DNA of 64,000 nt from Kuschelorhynchus macadamiae (Eukaryota; Arthropoda; Insecta; Coleoptera; Curculionidae). The notes under the pieces were generated by a model, which worked only from the letters and a program-made list of their open reading frames with translations, searched no databases and was not told the DNA's origin. The number at the start of each line of letters is the position of its first letter. The first letter of the stretch is position 1. Positions 14,050 through 25,774 of this stretch are shown here, piece after piece. The stretch is taken from NCBI GenBank assembly GCA_030620095.1, contig JAUTXW010000069.1, forward strand, positions 1,298,501 to 1,362,500, in the 5' to 3' direction. The position numbers and the translations under genes are program-made.

Positions 14050-15840
14050 ATCAAATCAAATAAAAAAAGCTTTATTGCCTAAGAAAAATCTTGTTGACAA
14101 AGCATAGAAAACAATTCCCTAAAATGGAAAACTACTTTTTAAGAGAGAAAATTAAAAAAAATTATTGTAAAGTACAATACAAACTAATATAGAAAAGACA
14201 ATAGATGGTGAGATAATCAGTACACAACTAATTAAAATATAAACACTTAATTGCATTGGTCAAAATATATAGTAAAAAAATAACAAAAAAGAAAAGCAAT
14301 AAAGTATAGAATTTTTAATTTGAGATGTTGAAGCTATAGGTAAAGTATGGTTATATAGTGTTATAAGCGGGAAGAGTTCTAGTATATACTTTTTTTTTAT
14401 GAGACAAACTGTTTCCAATATGAAAATACAAATCAAAGTTAAAATGTTCTTTTTTGTAAACAATGGTTTACATGATTATCTTGGTGAAGTCATGTATCCC
14501 AGTGCTCATTTCTGAAGTATAAAAATAATTTGAAACACTGAGGTTGAACAGGTGCCCCACAAATAAATATCATAATGCAGGTGTGATTCTATCAATGAAA
14601 AATATGCAGTATGTACTGATTGATATCTAAATTGTTTGATATAATTCTTAGGGCCAAATAGTTTGTCGACAACTTTTTAATGAGTTGTTGTATATGAAAT
14701 TCAAACTTAAGGTTCTCAAGAATGAGTCCTAAGTATATGGTATGATTTTGCTCTGTTACCATGCCTTAATTTAAAGTGATGTCATTTACACTACAATTAA
14801 ATGAAACAATGCAAGTCTTTGAGATATTTAAAATGAATTAGTTAGCATAACACCATTCGTTAATAATAGACAAAGCTGTCTGTATTTTTCACTGAAGATC
14901 ATCTAATTTTTTATTACACCATCCAATAGTAAGATCGTCCGCAAAAAGTATAATTAAACCGAGTAATTAATGTATATGAGTAACAAAATTGGTCCTAAAA
15001 CTGATCCCTGAGGCAAGCCAATATTTATTTGGTACGGTTCAGAGTGATCCCTGAAAACTACACTGACATCTCCCAGAAAAATAAAAACTAAACGACTCCA
15101 AATATCTTCCCCTAAATCCGTAGAGTTTGAGTTTATACATCAAGGTCTTGTTCTCCACACAGTCAAATGCCTTTGACAAATCGCCGAAAGCCGCTGCGGC
15201 GACATCTCCTTTCTGTCCTAAATATAAAGATTCCAAGAATGAAAAGAACCCATTACTGATACTTTTTGAAGATTGACAGTCAAACTGTTCATCAGATAAT
15301 ATATTATGGAAAGACAAATAACTAGCATCCTTTTTTGACTAATTTTTCAATAATTATTGATAAGCTTGGCAATAATGATATAGGCCTAAAATTTGAGGGT
15401 AAGTCAAAATCCCCACCCTTAAATAAAAGAGTGACAATGACCTTCTTTAAATATAAAGGAAAATTTCCACTAGAAGAAGAAATATTTACTGCCTCTACAA
15501 GTACTTGAAGGGTGGGTTCAGAAAATTTTAAAAATACCTCTATAGAGAATTCATTCCATCCTGAAGAATTTCCATTACTTATATCTCTAAAAGTATCATT
15601 CGCCTCTTCAATATCTCTCACAGTCAAGAAAAAATTATTGAGAAATAGAAATATGAAAAGTAATCTTTTGTTTCAGTGTTTTTTTTGTCATGCAACTTTT
15701 GTGCTATTGAGCACTAAAATACATTAATTCATTAGGACTTACATTTATATCATTCAAAGAGGGTTTATTTTACTTTCCTCTTAATCCATTAACAATTTCC
15801 CATGATTTTTTGTGTCTAAACCTGCATTAGTCTATTGTAA
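14050..15840 (-). pseudogene. Non-LTR retrotransposon: nearly complete RT and 3' tail
   Basis: Minus-strand CR1/Jockey-type element. The pre-RT linker is near 15840-15640. RT then runs as ISNGNSSGWNEFSIEVFLKF and VIVTLLFKGGDFDLPSNFRP (15322-15627), LSDEQFDCQSSKSISNGFFS and FGDLSKAFDCV (15039-15317), GLPQGSVLGPILLLIYIN (near 15015) and an FADD-type motif broken by a frameshift near 14940. The thumb is at 14740-14560 (YLGLILENLKFEFHIQQL, IESHLHYDIYLWGT). The 3' end is at about 14050 with GCAATAAAGC followed by a T-rich tail and TTTGATTTGATT. At least five frame breaks or stops make it inactive. Endonuclease and ORF1 are absent (5' truncated). Confidence 0.88.
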
Positions 15841-18800
15841 TAGAAACAGAGACCTATACACTTTAACACCAGTGTGAGAAATAATCTTTTTATTCACTAT
15901 ACTAGAACATCAACCACTCTGTCATACATTTTTTACACGTACTAACTCAAGAAATTAAAACTAAATCACTTAAAAACAAAAATTGTTTTTTATAAGGAAA
16001 GACATTCTGAAATGAATCCTAATCCCTGCTCTGCAACTTCAATGAGCTTATCCAAACCCAACAAAAGGGCCTGCATATTCAGGGGTTTTCATTGTTTGGA
16101 TTAATTATTGTTGTTAATGTATATAGTAGTTTAATGTTAGGGTTATGCACAAAACTATATAATTAAATTAACTAGTTATTTCATTTTTTGTAATTGTTTT
16201 ATCAAACTATTATTGTTTACTACTTACATATTTGTGACTTGCTAAAATTCTATATGCTCGTACTTCACGAATAAACAATTTGAAGTTAAATTGAAAATAG
16301 CCTGGCAAGGAGAAAAAAAGATTATCAAAAATTATCCAAAAGTAGTGAAGTAGCAAAAACGACATGAGATTTTTAAAACATATTTCTGCAGTATCAGTTT
16401 TTTTTTTAAATAAAATATACCCACAAAAGAATTGTTTGTGTGACTTTTTTGGTACAACTTACTTGACATTCTGGCAAACCCCCCCCCATTCCGATGTGAG
16501 CGCCCAAAATTTAATTCTCGAACCAGGCCCCAATTATGGGTATGCCAGTGTAGTTTTATGATATATATAATCTGTTGGAATATTTACAAAAATCAATTCA
16601 AATATTATTTAAACTAAATGTAATTTATAAATCCTGGGCAAGACTAAATATGTTTATATTTATATAAAGAGCACAAAAGCAATTAAGATTAAAAAGTGCT
16701 GTGTGTGAATGGGACGATGGCTTGGTTGTTTTTTTAAGAAAAGCGGAGCATAAGATATAAGTAGAAATAATAGTTAATGATTTTTCTTCTTGATACCTTC
16801 CTGATGTATTCTAAGAGTGAATAAATAAGTTTTATTTTAAAAGGCTAACCACTGTAATTATTTTATCCCTATAAGCCAACATAGTTTACCAAGGTTTTGA
16901 AAATGAATTAACTTACATTTTGTATAAATGTTATAGTATACCAAAATACATACTCATGTAAGATACTAGGGGAGATTTTACGAAGACAAAAAAAGTTAAT
17001 GAAATGAACACTATTTTAAACAATGTAGGATATATATATATGTTTTTTTTTGAGATACCTATAATGGAACAAATCTAGGTCAGTTCGTGGTGGGAAGAAG
17101 ACAAGGGGTGCCTACGCGCAAGTTTTCATGACATATTGTGAGACGAACCCAGGGTCGATAAAAATGATAGGTTTGCCATGTTTTTACTGTGTAAAGGTCT
17201 TAAAAGTTTACAGTACAGATTTACTAAAATTCGTTAACAGGATTCATGACCGATCATAGTTCTATCTTTTTTTATGATTCCGGTGAAAACAGAGATGGAA
17301 ATATGTCTATCCTTTAAAGAACTATTAATTATAAAATGGTCATAGGACTTGTTTATCAGTTTTGATTTTTGTGGTTATGAGCGAGCATTAATTTGACAGG
17401 TAGAGGTTAAATATATTTCTGTGGTTTTTTTTTCATACTTATTTGTGTGTTTTCATCGAGTTTTGGATGTATAATAGCTGCAGATCGTTAAGTTGTTTAT
17501 TGAAATAAACTTATATATATCGTATGAAGAGCAGGTATGTATTATTTAGTTTTCTAATGATACATATATAATGAGAAAATTATGTACTTCTTTAGGATTA
17601 GCATATAAAAATGTTTATTTGGAAAAAATCTCAATTATATGATGTATGTAATATACAAATAGTTATTAGACTGATGAAAAGAACTCAAGACAATGTGTAG
17701 AAATATTTTTATTTGGACTAGTTAGTTCAAGCTATAAATTTTAAACTCAAGTATTTAAAAAAATATGTTTGGTTTCAAATGGTATAGCAAGTCAAATATC
17801 CTAGGTGTACCTGAATATGTGCTTTAATATTCATAAGTACTTGAGAAATTACTTTGACAAATACTGAAATCATACTCCTAAAGCCTAACATAACATAATT
17901 GATAGTAAATAAAACACATTTTTTGCTATTATGTAGATTATAATTTTATTAAAGCATACATATCTATATTTGAATAGTTTTTATATGTACCTAACTAGAT
18001 ATTTTTGTTTTAACTGATACATAGTAATGCTGACTCTAATAAATACATTACTAAAAGAAAATATAACTGAAAATGTTTCAACAGTTACTTACCCTCCGAG
18101 CCTATTCAGAAGGAACTTCTAGGCAGAAATAAATAAAACAAAAAACCACCAATTACCATAATAATAAGACTGCAAACTATAAGTATATTTAAAAGTCCTA
18201 CTAGAACTACCTACTAGCTCTTCTGTGTAAATTTGCATTCTTCAGTTGTGTTCAGCTACTGTATAGAAGAACTTGATGAAATTTTAGCACTGCTCAAACC
18301 TAATTATGTTTAAAGAAGATATACCTAAAGTGAAAATTTTGAAATATGCTTGTAACTACATATTAAAACTAAATTAGATTACTGGCATTGGAAAATTCAT
18401 ATCAATATTGTGTTAAGTGGTATTAACTAAAACTGTATTTTTCAGTTTACATAAACAGTGCGTGGTAATTGTCATACACATCTAATTATTTAAGATTAAG
18501 AAAACTCGAAAAAGATTATTTATGATTTTTATTTTAACATTTTGTGTAATAAAGTGATGTTTTTGTTTTTAGTTGTGTATCTGACAGTATAAGTGTTTTA
18601 CAGTATCAGCTTTTTTTTCTGGTTTCTACTCTTTGTAGCCTACCTCAAGGCGCCATCTATGTTTATCATTCTAGAATGTTTGTAAGCCACCCGTTAAGTA
18701 TATCATAGGCAAACAAAATGAGTAAAAATACGCCGGTTTAAGAAATATGCATACTTTCTATAAGCACTTAGTTGAACTTGATTCCAGTTCTATGTAAAAT

Positions 18801-19849
18801 TATGTAGATAACATTTACACAGTAAAATATACCTATTTAACTCGGGCAGCAAAATGGAAATTTTTTTAGGCTAATGTACATTTTTTAAGTAATAGTTAAG
18901 ACAGAATATCATGATTGGACATACTGGATCCCTCATGTGTACATTTCTTTTTAATGCTGATAATTTTCAGGTCGCCCAAAGCTTGTTTACTTCTGCTGTG
19001 TTAAAGTCAGATGTTATAGATACATAGCTGTAGTGAGATAGAGCAGATGTTATTTGTAAAACCACTGCAGATTGGTAAGTTGTATCTGTGTTGTATTTTA
19101 GTGCTTAAGGATATCTTATTATAGTGATTAGTTTTCCCAACTTTTTATATTTAAAACCAAAACATTTTTTAATAGACAAACATACATTTATTTATATTAG
19201 TTTTATAGGAACTATGGCAATTACCTCATTAGAGTAAATTAAATAAATGAAAATAGGTATGTTAAATGTGTTTTACTTTTACAAAATACCAGCAAAAGAT
19301 TGCATACAGCAAAAAAAAACATTTTCTTTGTTAAACATCACATTTTTAATTTGTGTCAAGATCTCAGCTTGGGAATCCATGACACTTTAAGAGACCTACA
19401 CTTAGTACTTATCAGTTTAACAAATGGAAATTGATGTCAGGTTTAAGTATTTTCTGGAGTTGAAATTAGTTTTGATTATTTAACACTACATTACAAAAGT
19501 ATATCTAATTTAAGAAGTATATAACTAGGTGTCAAAATTCTTCTTATTAAAAGTGATAATCCTGTCGAATTAAGAATTACCTACCTAAATATAAAAGTTA
19601 TAATTAATCTTTGAATTTGATTGGAATAATTTAACTTAAAATTTAATGTATCAAATGAATTTATATTTAGTGTAGTCAACAATAAAGTTTTTGCAAGAAC
19701 AAGCTGCAATAATCTAGCACTAAAATCATTCCCCCCTCTTTCTCAACAAAGCATGTATTTATTAAGTTGGAACAAACAAATAACAAAATAGAAATAAATA
19801 AGAAATAACATAATAAGAACTGGTGACTTTAGCCTTTTATACAGGAAAT
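15841..19849. other. 4-kb stretch without a recognised gene
   Basis: AT-rich, stop-dense sequence on both strands. Points of note are a nine-C homopolymer at 16479-16487 beside a possible hAT-like end (minus-strand CACTGGCATACCC near 16540-16552). Splice-bounded scraps lie at 18102-18129 (minus) and about 18973-19074 (plus). None has enough coding signal to call. Confidence 0.4.
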
Positions 19850-20035
19850 AAAAATAATTAGTTGTGTTTACACTTTACTTGTGAACTGGTTTTTGTGATT
19901 TTCGTATTTGTTTTCACAGTTGTGTTCCTTACAGATTTTTTTATTTCTCTCTTAAAACATAATTTTTCATTTTATGGAGGGTTTTCTATGCTTTGTCAAG
20001 ATTATTCTTACAAAATAAAGCTTTTTTTGATTTGA
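19850..20035 (+). mobile_element. 5'-truncated 3' UTR copy of the 14-kb non-LTR family
   Basis: The sequence TTTTCTATGCTTTGTCAAGA, then AAAATAAAGCTTTTTTT and TGATTTGAT near 20035, closely matches in inverse orientation the 3' end of the element ending at 14050. Similarity extends upstream through a CTCTCTTAAAA block. Only the 3' UTR is present, as expected for an insertion cut short during target-primed reverse transcription. Confidence 0.75.
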
Positions 20036-21450
20036 TGTCCCAGAACACATATCACTTGTTTCGCGTAAATTGCAAATATATATACTAGATGCCTACAGAC
20101 ATGCTTGGAATATCGAGTATTTGAACACCTTAGAATTATTGTATTATTTATACACATTTTAGATGGATCTTTATCCGATTTAGTCTGGTCAAATGTTCTG
20201 TTATCAGGTAAGCCTGCCAAAATCCGCACCTCAGTCTCATCTGTAATATTTCTTTTATTTTTCCAATTATTAAACAAGTCTGGAACAGGTTGATCTCTGT
20301 AGCCTCACTATTTTTTCTTTTTATTTTGAAAATGCTTAGAACATATACAGCCGGTTGCACAAAACTTAATTGCTGTTTAGAATATTTAACCGAACTTCTG
20401 GATTTGACAAGCTGCTTATAGCAATCTAGGAACTCTCTGTCAAATTTGATATTCCATTAAACATTCAAAACTTTAACTGAGCTTTCTGCAACTGGCCGAT
20501 AATCGTTAAAAATCATTTATTTATTGTTATTTAAGTTAGTTTTGTAACTTTTGTAGTCAGCATGAAACTTCTGTAGATCAGTGTTTTTATGAAATCTATG
20601 AAACCTTATATTACATTTTTCCTTCATTATATTGTGTCTGAAGCAACCAGTAACCGCACAAGGCACATTGCACATACCACCCATGTAGTATGTGGCATAT
20701 TGTTCTTGATTCTACTTTTCCTTCTTCAGTAAAATTTATTTTGCACAATAAAAAATGAAAATTGTTGACAAACTAGTAACCTAACCTACAATTTTTTTGA
20801 CATTTATTTTCAAGGCCTACATTTTTTTCGAAAGGTACCATGGGTTAGTAGACTCTATTCACTGGTCTGAAATTAACCCACTTTGTGATGTTCAGGTCTT
20901 TCATATGGCTCAAGTTTATTGACAAGCTTATAAACTTAGATCTAAAAATTATTGTTTAAAACAAAATTCCCTGACAATTTAAAATATCAACTAACCAAAA
21001 ACTTTTTGTAAGACATTATCCCTAGACATCATGATAAGATTGATTGAAACCCTACAAAAATTTTAATAAAATTTTGAACTGAGAGTTAAGGCATAGGTAT
21101 ACTCTAACAAAAATCCTGTAGTCTTATGGCATAAGCTATTATGTAACTTTTTCTAATACAGAAATCATGTTCAAATACTTGTTTAATTTGCCCTTAAAAA
21201 ATCTGAAATGCGAAAAAGTTAATTTTCCAGCAATTTTTTTTTTTAAATAACAAAACTGGTTCAGTCATTGTTCAAATGATATTTTTTTCCTTATATGGTA
21301 AAACTGCTGGACTTCACATTACAAATATTGATCATTTATAATAGTTACAAACACCACATATGTAATAACAAATAGCAAATTCAATTTACAAAACTAGGTC
21401 ATATATTTTTTATACTTATAGGTAATTATTTCTTAAAAGAATGGTCTTAC
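20036..21450. other. No gene seen; downstream or intronic sequence of LC8
   Basis: Stop-rich, AT-rich sequence. If the last LC8 exon lies further left, this is intron. I searched the minus strand for the expected short terminal exon encoding the nine C-terminal LC8 residues and did not find it. Confidence 0.4.
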
Positions 21451-21582
21451 CTGCCCAAGGTAGAAATAAATGAAATGACGAGTTTCATGTGTTACATATG
21501 ACCCAAAGTTTCGGCCTACAATGCAATGCCAAGTAGGGTTATATTTCTTGTCAAATTCTTTTTTAATATATGCTGCAATATC
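21451..21582 (-). CDS. ctp: Dynein light chain LC8, coding exon 2 (residues 37-80)
   Basis: A 132-bp exon encodes 44 residues that match the LC8 core: it starts DIAAYIKKEFDKKYNPTWHC, has VGRNFGSYVTHETRHF in the middle and ends FIYFYLGQ. These form the second helix and the beta strands that make the LC8 dimer groove, where partner peptides with TQT-like motifs bind. The acceptor is TTTCTTTACAG on the minus strand and the donor is CAG|GTAAGA, both phase 0 and strong. LC8 normally has nine more residues after this Q, which must come from another exon. Confidence 0.97.
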
Positions 21583-22357
21583 CTGTAAAGAAAAAAAAAG
21601 AAACAAAATTAATATTCTTTAACATACAAAAATGTTCTGAATGATTATGATTAGCAGCGTACTTTTAAATGTGTATATTTTTTAGAATAAAAAAAAACAT
21701 ATTTTTTTCCTAAAATATAAGTTAAAATGAAAAATATTGTTTAGAAATTATAGTATAGGTGTAGAATTAATGAAAAAGGGTAATCATTTTCACTACTACG
21801 AGAATTTTGGCAAAAACAATATTTTAAAAAAATAAAAATAATTTTAAATATTAAATCTGTAGTAGTCCAAGATTGGCCGTATCCGTCATACTCTTCTGAT
21901 ATGAATGAACATACTTGATGCAGCAGACATACAATCCAAAATTGGCAAGAAACTATAAAGATTAAGTTTCTGATTGACTTCCAACAAGTCATTACTTACA
22001 TTTTTCTGGTTTAACTTTAACAATCCAGATTTAGATTAGATCAGAAAATTTAAATGATGTGATAAAACAATTTCTTATATTTTTCATTCATAATAACCTA
22101 AAGAATGTCCCTAAATGAATGCAATTTTATTTTCTATAATTTATTTTATAAATTATTCATTATCAAAAGATGTTTTATGGTTTAGACTGTTCTATTCTAT
22201 TAACTTTATTTTGAAACGAACATTGTCCATCTCTTTTCTTTTAGTTAACTCTGTCCCACTTTTTTAACGTGAGAAGAACAGTGTGGAGGAATAAATAGAA
22301 CCTTTTCTAAGATAAAGTAGACTGAAAGGTCTCTGCATCAAAATCTATATGTTTTAC

Positions 22358-22493
22358 CTTTTCAATGTTGTACTTCTCAATCGCTTGGGTAGCACAATCA
22401 ACAGCATCTTGCTGCATGTCTTCAGACATGTCAGCATTCTTAATAACAGCTTTCCTGTCTGTCATCTTATTTAGTTTTGAGGACGAATTAAAC
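22358..22493 (-). CDS. ctp: Dynein light chain LC8, first coding exon (residues 1-36)
   Basis: ATG at 22465-22463. It encodes 36 residues beginning MTDRKAVIKNADMSEDMQQD and ending EKYNIEK, the N-terminal strand and first helix of LC8. The family normally has 89 residues; this exon plus the next gives 80. The donor is AAG|GTAAAA. On the 5' side the exon continues 28 bp as UTR to an acceptor, TTTTATAG, at 22494. LC8 is a cytoplasmic homodimer, found in dynein and myosin V motors and as a dimerising hub for many partners. The near-perfect family match indicates strong purifying selection and a live gene. Confidence 0.97.
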
Positions 22494-23080
22494 CTATAAA
22501 AACAAAGATTTTTTTTAAATAAATCTAATTCATTCTAAATTCAACTACCACATGACAGGCTGCATCAAATGAAGTATGTAATTTACAAATTAACAGATAC
22601 AAGGAGGTAGAAGGCAAACAAGTTTATAATATTTGGATCTTGGGAAGTGGGTGCATATTAATTATATTTTAACAATCCAACCATTCTATGAAGACCACCC
22701 CCCTAATAACCCAGTTTTGCAATACAAATATTGATTCTTTGAAAATTCTATGAGAATTTAAGAAAAAGTAATATTATATGTGTGCAACAATTCATACTAC
22801 AAATGGGACAATGGTACAATCAAAAACATTAGAAATCATACGTTTTATGTGTAGTTTTCTTGTAACCACTCACGTCCTTAATTCGAACTTTAGCATGAGC
22901 AATAATTTCGCCCATACCTTACTAATAACTGGCACAAGGAATCGCCGCATATTTATGTTTTATCAATATCTGGAATCTATCAAAAGTATGCATGCGATAT
23001 CAGTAAAAATCATCACGACATTTGTGTAGACATCAGAGATTTAGGCGGGTCAAAATGTGTAGCAAAATCTAGGTACTTAC
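22494..23080 (-). other. ctp: First intron of LC8 (5' UTR intron)
   Basis: Bounded by a strong donor on the minus strand (TTTCAC|GTAAGTACC at 23080) and the acceptor at 22494. An 83-codon open frame on the plus strand at 22778-23029 shows no recognisable domain and is treated as chance. Confidence 0.6.
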
Positions 23081-23200
23081 GTGAAATTTTATAGTTTTTC
23101 CGCAAAAAGCGAATGAAAAAATGTTTCCAGTGACTTTTCACGACTTTTAATTTATTTATTTTGTTGAAAAAATTGACTTTCAACTATTTTTTTAAGTGAC
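23081..23200 (-). other. ctp: Putative non-coding first exon of LC8 (5' edge unknown)
   Basis: Minus-strand sequence ending in AAAATTTCAC directly before GTAAGTACC, a near-consensus donor in the right place for a 5' UTR exon of LC8. No ATG-led frame of length is seen. The transcription start cannot be set from sequence; 23200 is approximate. Confidence 0.45.
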
Positions 23201-24850
23201 TTCTGCTGCCTTTTCAATCTCATACAAAAATCAACTGATAAAAATACCGTACAATTATTGGTTGGTGGTAGCGGCTTCTGGCAGAGGCATCTGGCAAAAT
23301 GTATTTTATTGGCCGACATCTTTTACCAGTGCCGTGTCGTTTCTGCAAGCACTTTGATAAAAACAAATCCCAGATTTTGTAGTAAACCAACATTTAACGT
23401 ACCTCATCTATTGATTTTATTTAAATTAATGCAGAAATATATTACTTAAGTCAGGCGATACATGCATTTTATCATGCGACATCAAGAAAAACTACTGGAA
23501 AAAGCGGACCAGAAAATATGCATGTTTATACTAAAATTACCAATTAACTTTTATTTTAATGTTGTCTGAAAAAGTGGCTTTGACAGTGCTGGTCATTCGA
23601 TGTTCTCGTGCTCTAAAAGCAATAAAATCATCACCAAACGATTCTATGTCCAATTTTGTGCTTTTGAATAATCACATATTTTCTATTGCCAAGAAGCAAA
23701 TGTATAATCCACTATACAGGGCGATATATATAGTAAATAATAAAAAATGCGATATGTTAACAGCATATAAAAATGTTATTAGTCTTAGAAGAGTTGTCAA
23801 CTGTTAGTAAGTATACTATATCTATGTTATCAGCACTAATTTAAGGCAAAAAAATTGAACAAGAAAAAAGGCAAACTTTTCATGCAGCTCTGAGAAACAA
23901 TAAATAAAGAAACGATATAAAAAATCTTCCGTTTTTAAACCTACCGCGTTGAACTTTTTAGGAATCACACTGATACAAATTTGATAATATACCTAGGTAG
24001 TTTTCCAAAGAATATTAAACTTTAAGCTTTCAGCCCCAGCAACTGTGAGAATATCAAGATAGGTACCTATTTCCTTTCAACAAAAATCAATGTAGCTATA
24101 TTGCGCAAGTTCCAACCCTCTGCCAACGCAAAATTTGGAATTTATCGACAAATCTCACCCACGAAGTTATAAATAGACTTTGCTAAAGATGAACGGGCAA
24201 TAATCACGGCAGGTACTTGGTGTTGCTAGATAATTTTTGGGCTTTAGATAAAACAGCAATTAATTACTTTGATGAGTTCAATAGCTAAACAATAATTCTA
24301 ACGGACCATCATCCATCTTGTTTTTAATTTTACGAGAAGTTTAGGGAAGGAAAATTCAAATCAAAAGAGAATCGTATTTTTGGTTGCATAATATTCCCTG
24401 TTTACCCAAGGTTTACTTATTTTAAACAGAGGCGTATCAATAAACTATACTTACGAGAGTAATTATTCATTCATCAATGTGTCAGTTTTGACAAACTAAT
24501 ATGTTGTCAGATAGCCAGTGGATAGCCATCCGAACCAGCAGAATAAGTAAAATAGCACAGTCTTTAAGAAAATTAAACTAACATTGGTGACAATTTACTT
24601 AAATTTATTAGGAAAGCTTTCGATAGTGTTTGACACCTAGGTCTTCTGTTTAAGCTTTGGAGTCACAACTACCTAAATTGGGTTTCGGTATACTATATGA
24701 TATACATATGACACTCTTAAATCTCGTTTATTTTTGTTTCTTTTTGTTTTTATCTAGCAGTCCAAATTGAGAAAATGTGTGGAAAACTCTCATCAGCACT
24801 CAAAATTTACTTTAAGATGTAATTATTTTACAAATACAAATATATATATA
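23201..24850. other. No recognised gene between LC8 and the nested transposon
   Basis: Includes likely LC8 promoter sequence near 23200-23350. Short open frames at 23258-23449 and 23559-23807 (plus) lack family features. The rest is AT-rich and stop-dense. Confidence 0.4.
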
Positions 24851-25275
24851 CAGGGTGATTCACGTGGATGGACCGTTAGACGTTTCTGGAGAACGGATTG
24901 ATGGATCCTTCTGAAATTTCGGTTACTTACATAAATGACCTTGATCTACCGTTTTAAAATATTTTCAGCCTTACAGTGTTGCCGGTTATACTCAAAACCG
25001 GTGGCAACATCGCTATTTTAAATGAAATGCCCTATATTTTTTTACATTTTCTGAAACTACGCGTATTTTTGAGCAACTTTTCTAAATACTTCCCTATACC
25101 TATGTGTAGCCGTTTTTCAGGAATTAATTTATTTAGAATATTTTTAACGAAAACAACACTTCAAATAAATCTGAATTTCTCCCAACTCTAAAACAATTTT
25201 AATCTGAAATTTGGGATGCGGTTAGATAATGCCCTTAGGTATTTGATTTTTTTGTCATATTTTAGTTGAAGTATA
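24851..25275 (+). repeat. Left arm of palindromic foldback element
   Basis: Begins CAGGGTGATTCACGTGGATG directly after a TATATA run and ends at a TA dinucleotide (25274-25275). Its reverse complement at 27466-27882 is nearly identical apart from a few indels and substitutions. With the inner element removed, the two arms would form a hairpin of roughly 840 bp. No coding potential is seen in the arms. Confidence 0.9.
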
Positions 25276-25774
25276 CAGGGTGCTCCAGAAATAGATGCAT
25301 GTAGGTAACTTACAAAAGTGCGAGAAATTCGATTTTTTTAAATGAAACACCCCGTATATCAGTACTGATTTGAGTAGCTGATAAAAGTAGCTTTCTAATA
25401 ATGTATACTTTGCCTATACCTAACTTTTCAAGTTTTTGATTTATAAGCATTTCTTTATGAAATATCAGAAAACATGTCATTTTCAATGACTATTTAATGT
25501 TGATTTTAAATGGAACACCCTGAATTTTTTCCTTTTATTCGATTCAGCATTAATTTTTGAATGAAAAATGCCAAAACTATCCTATAATACCTATTTTTGG
25601 TCATTTTAACATATTAAGGTTTTTTATACGGAATAACGGAATGGACGCAAAACAAGCGCTTTGAAAGCTTTTAGACAGTAGGCTGTGAAAAAGCAACGCC
25701 ACGCTATTGACAAGCTTGCCATGATGATTTAACTCTTAATTTGAAGTAAGGCTGACATTTTTTTATTTACGAAA

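Noticed and set aside
22778..23029. 83-codon plus-strand frame upstream of LC8
   Set aside because: Falls in the LC8 5' UTR intron, no family features.
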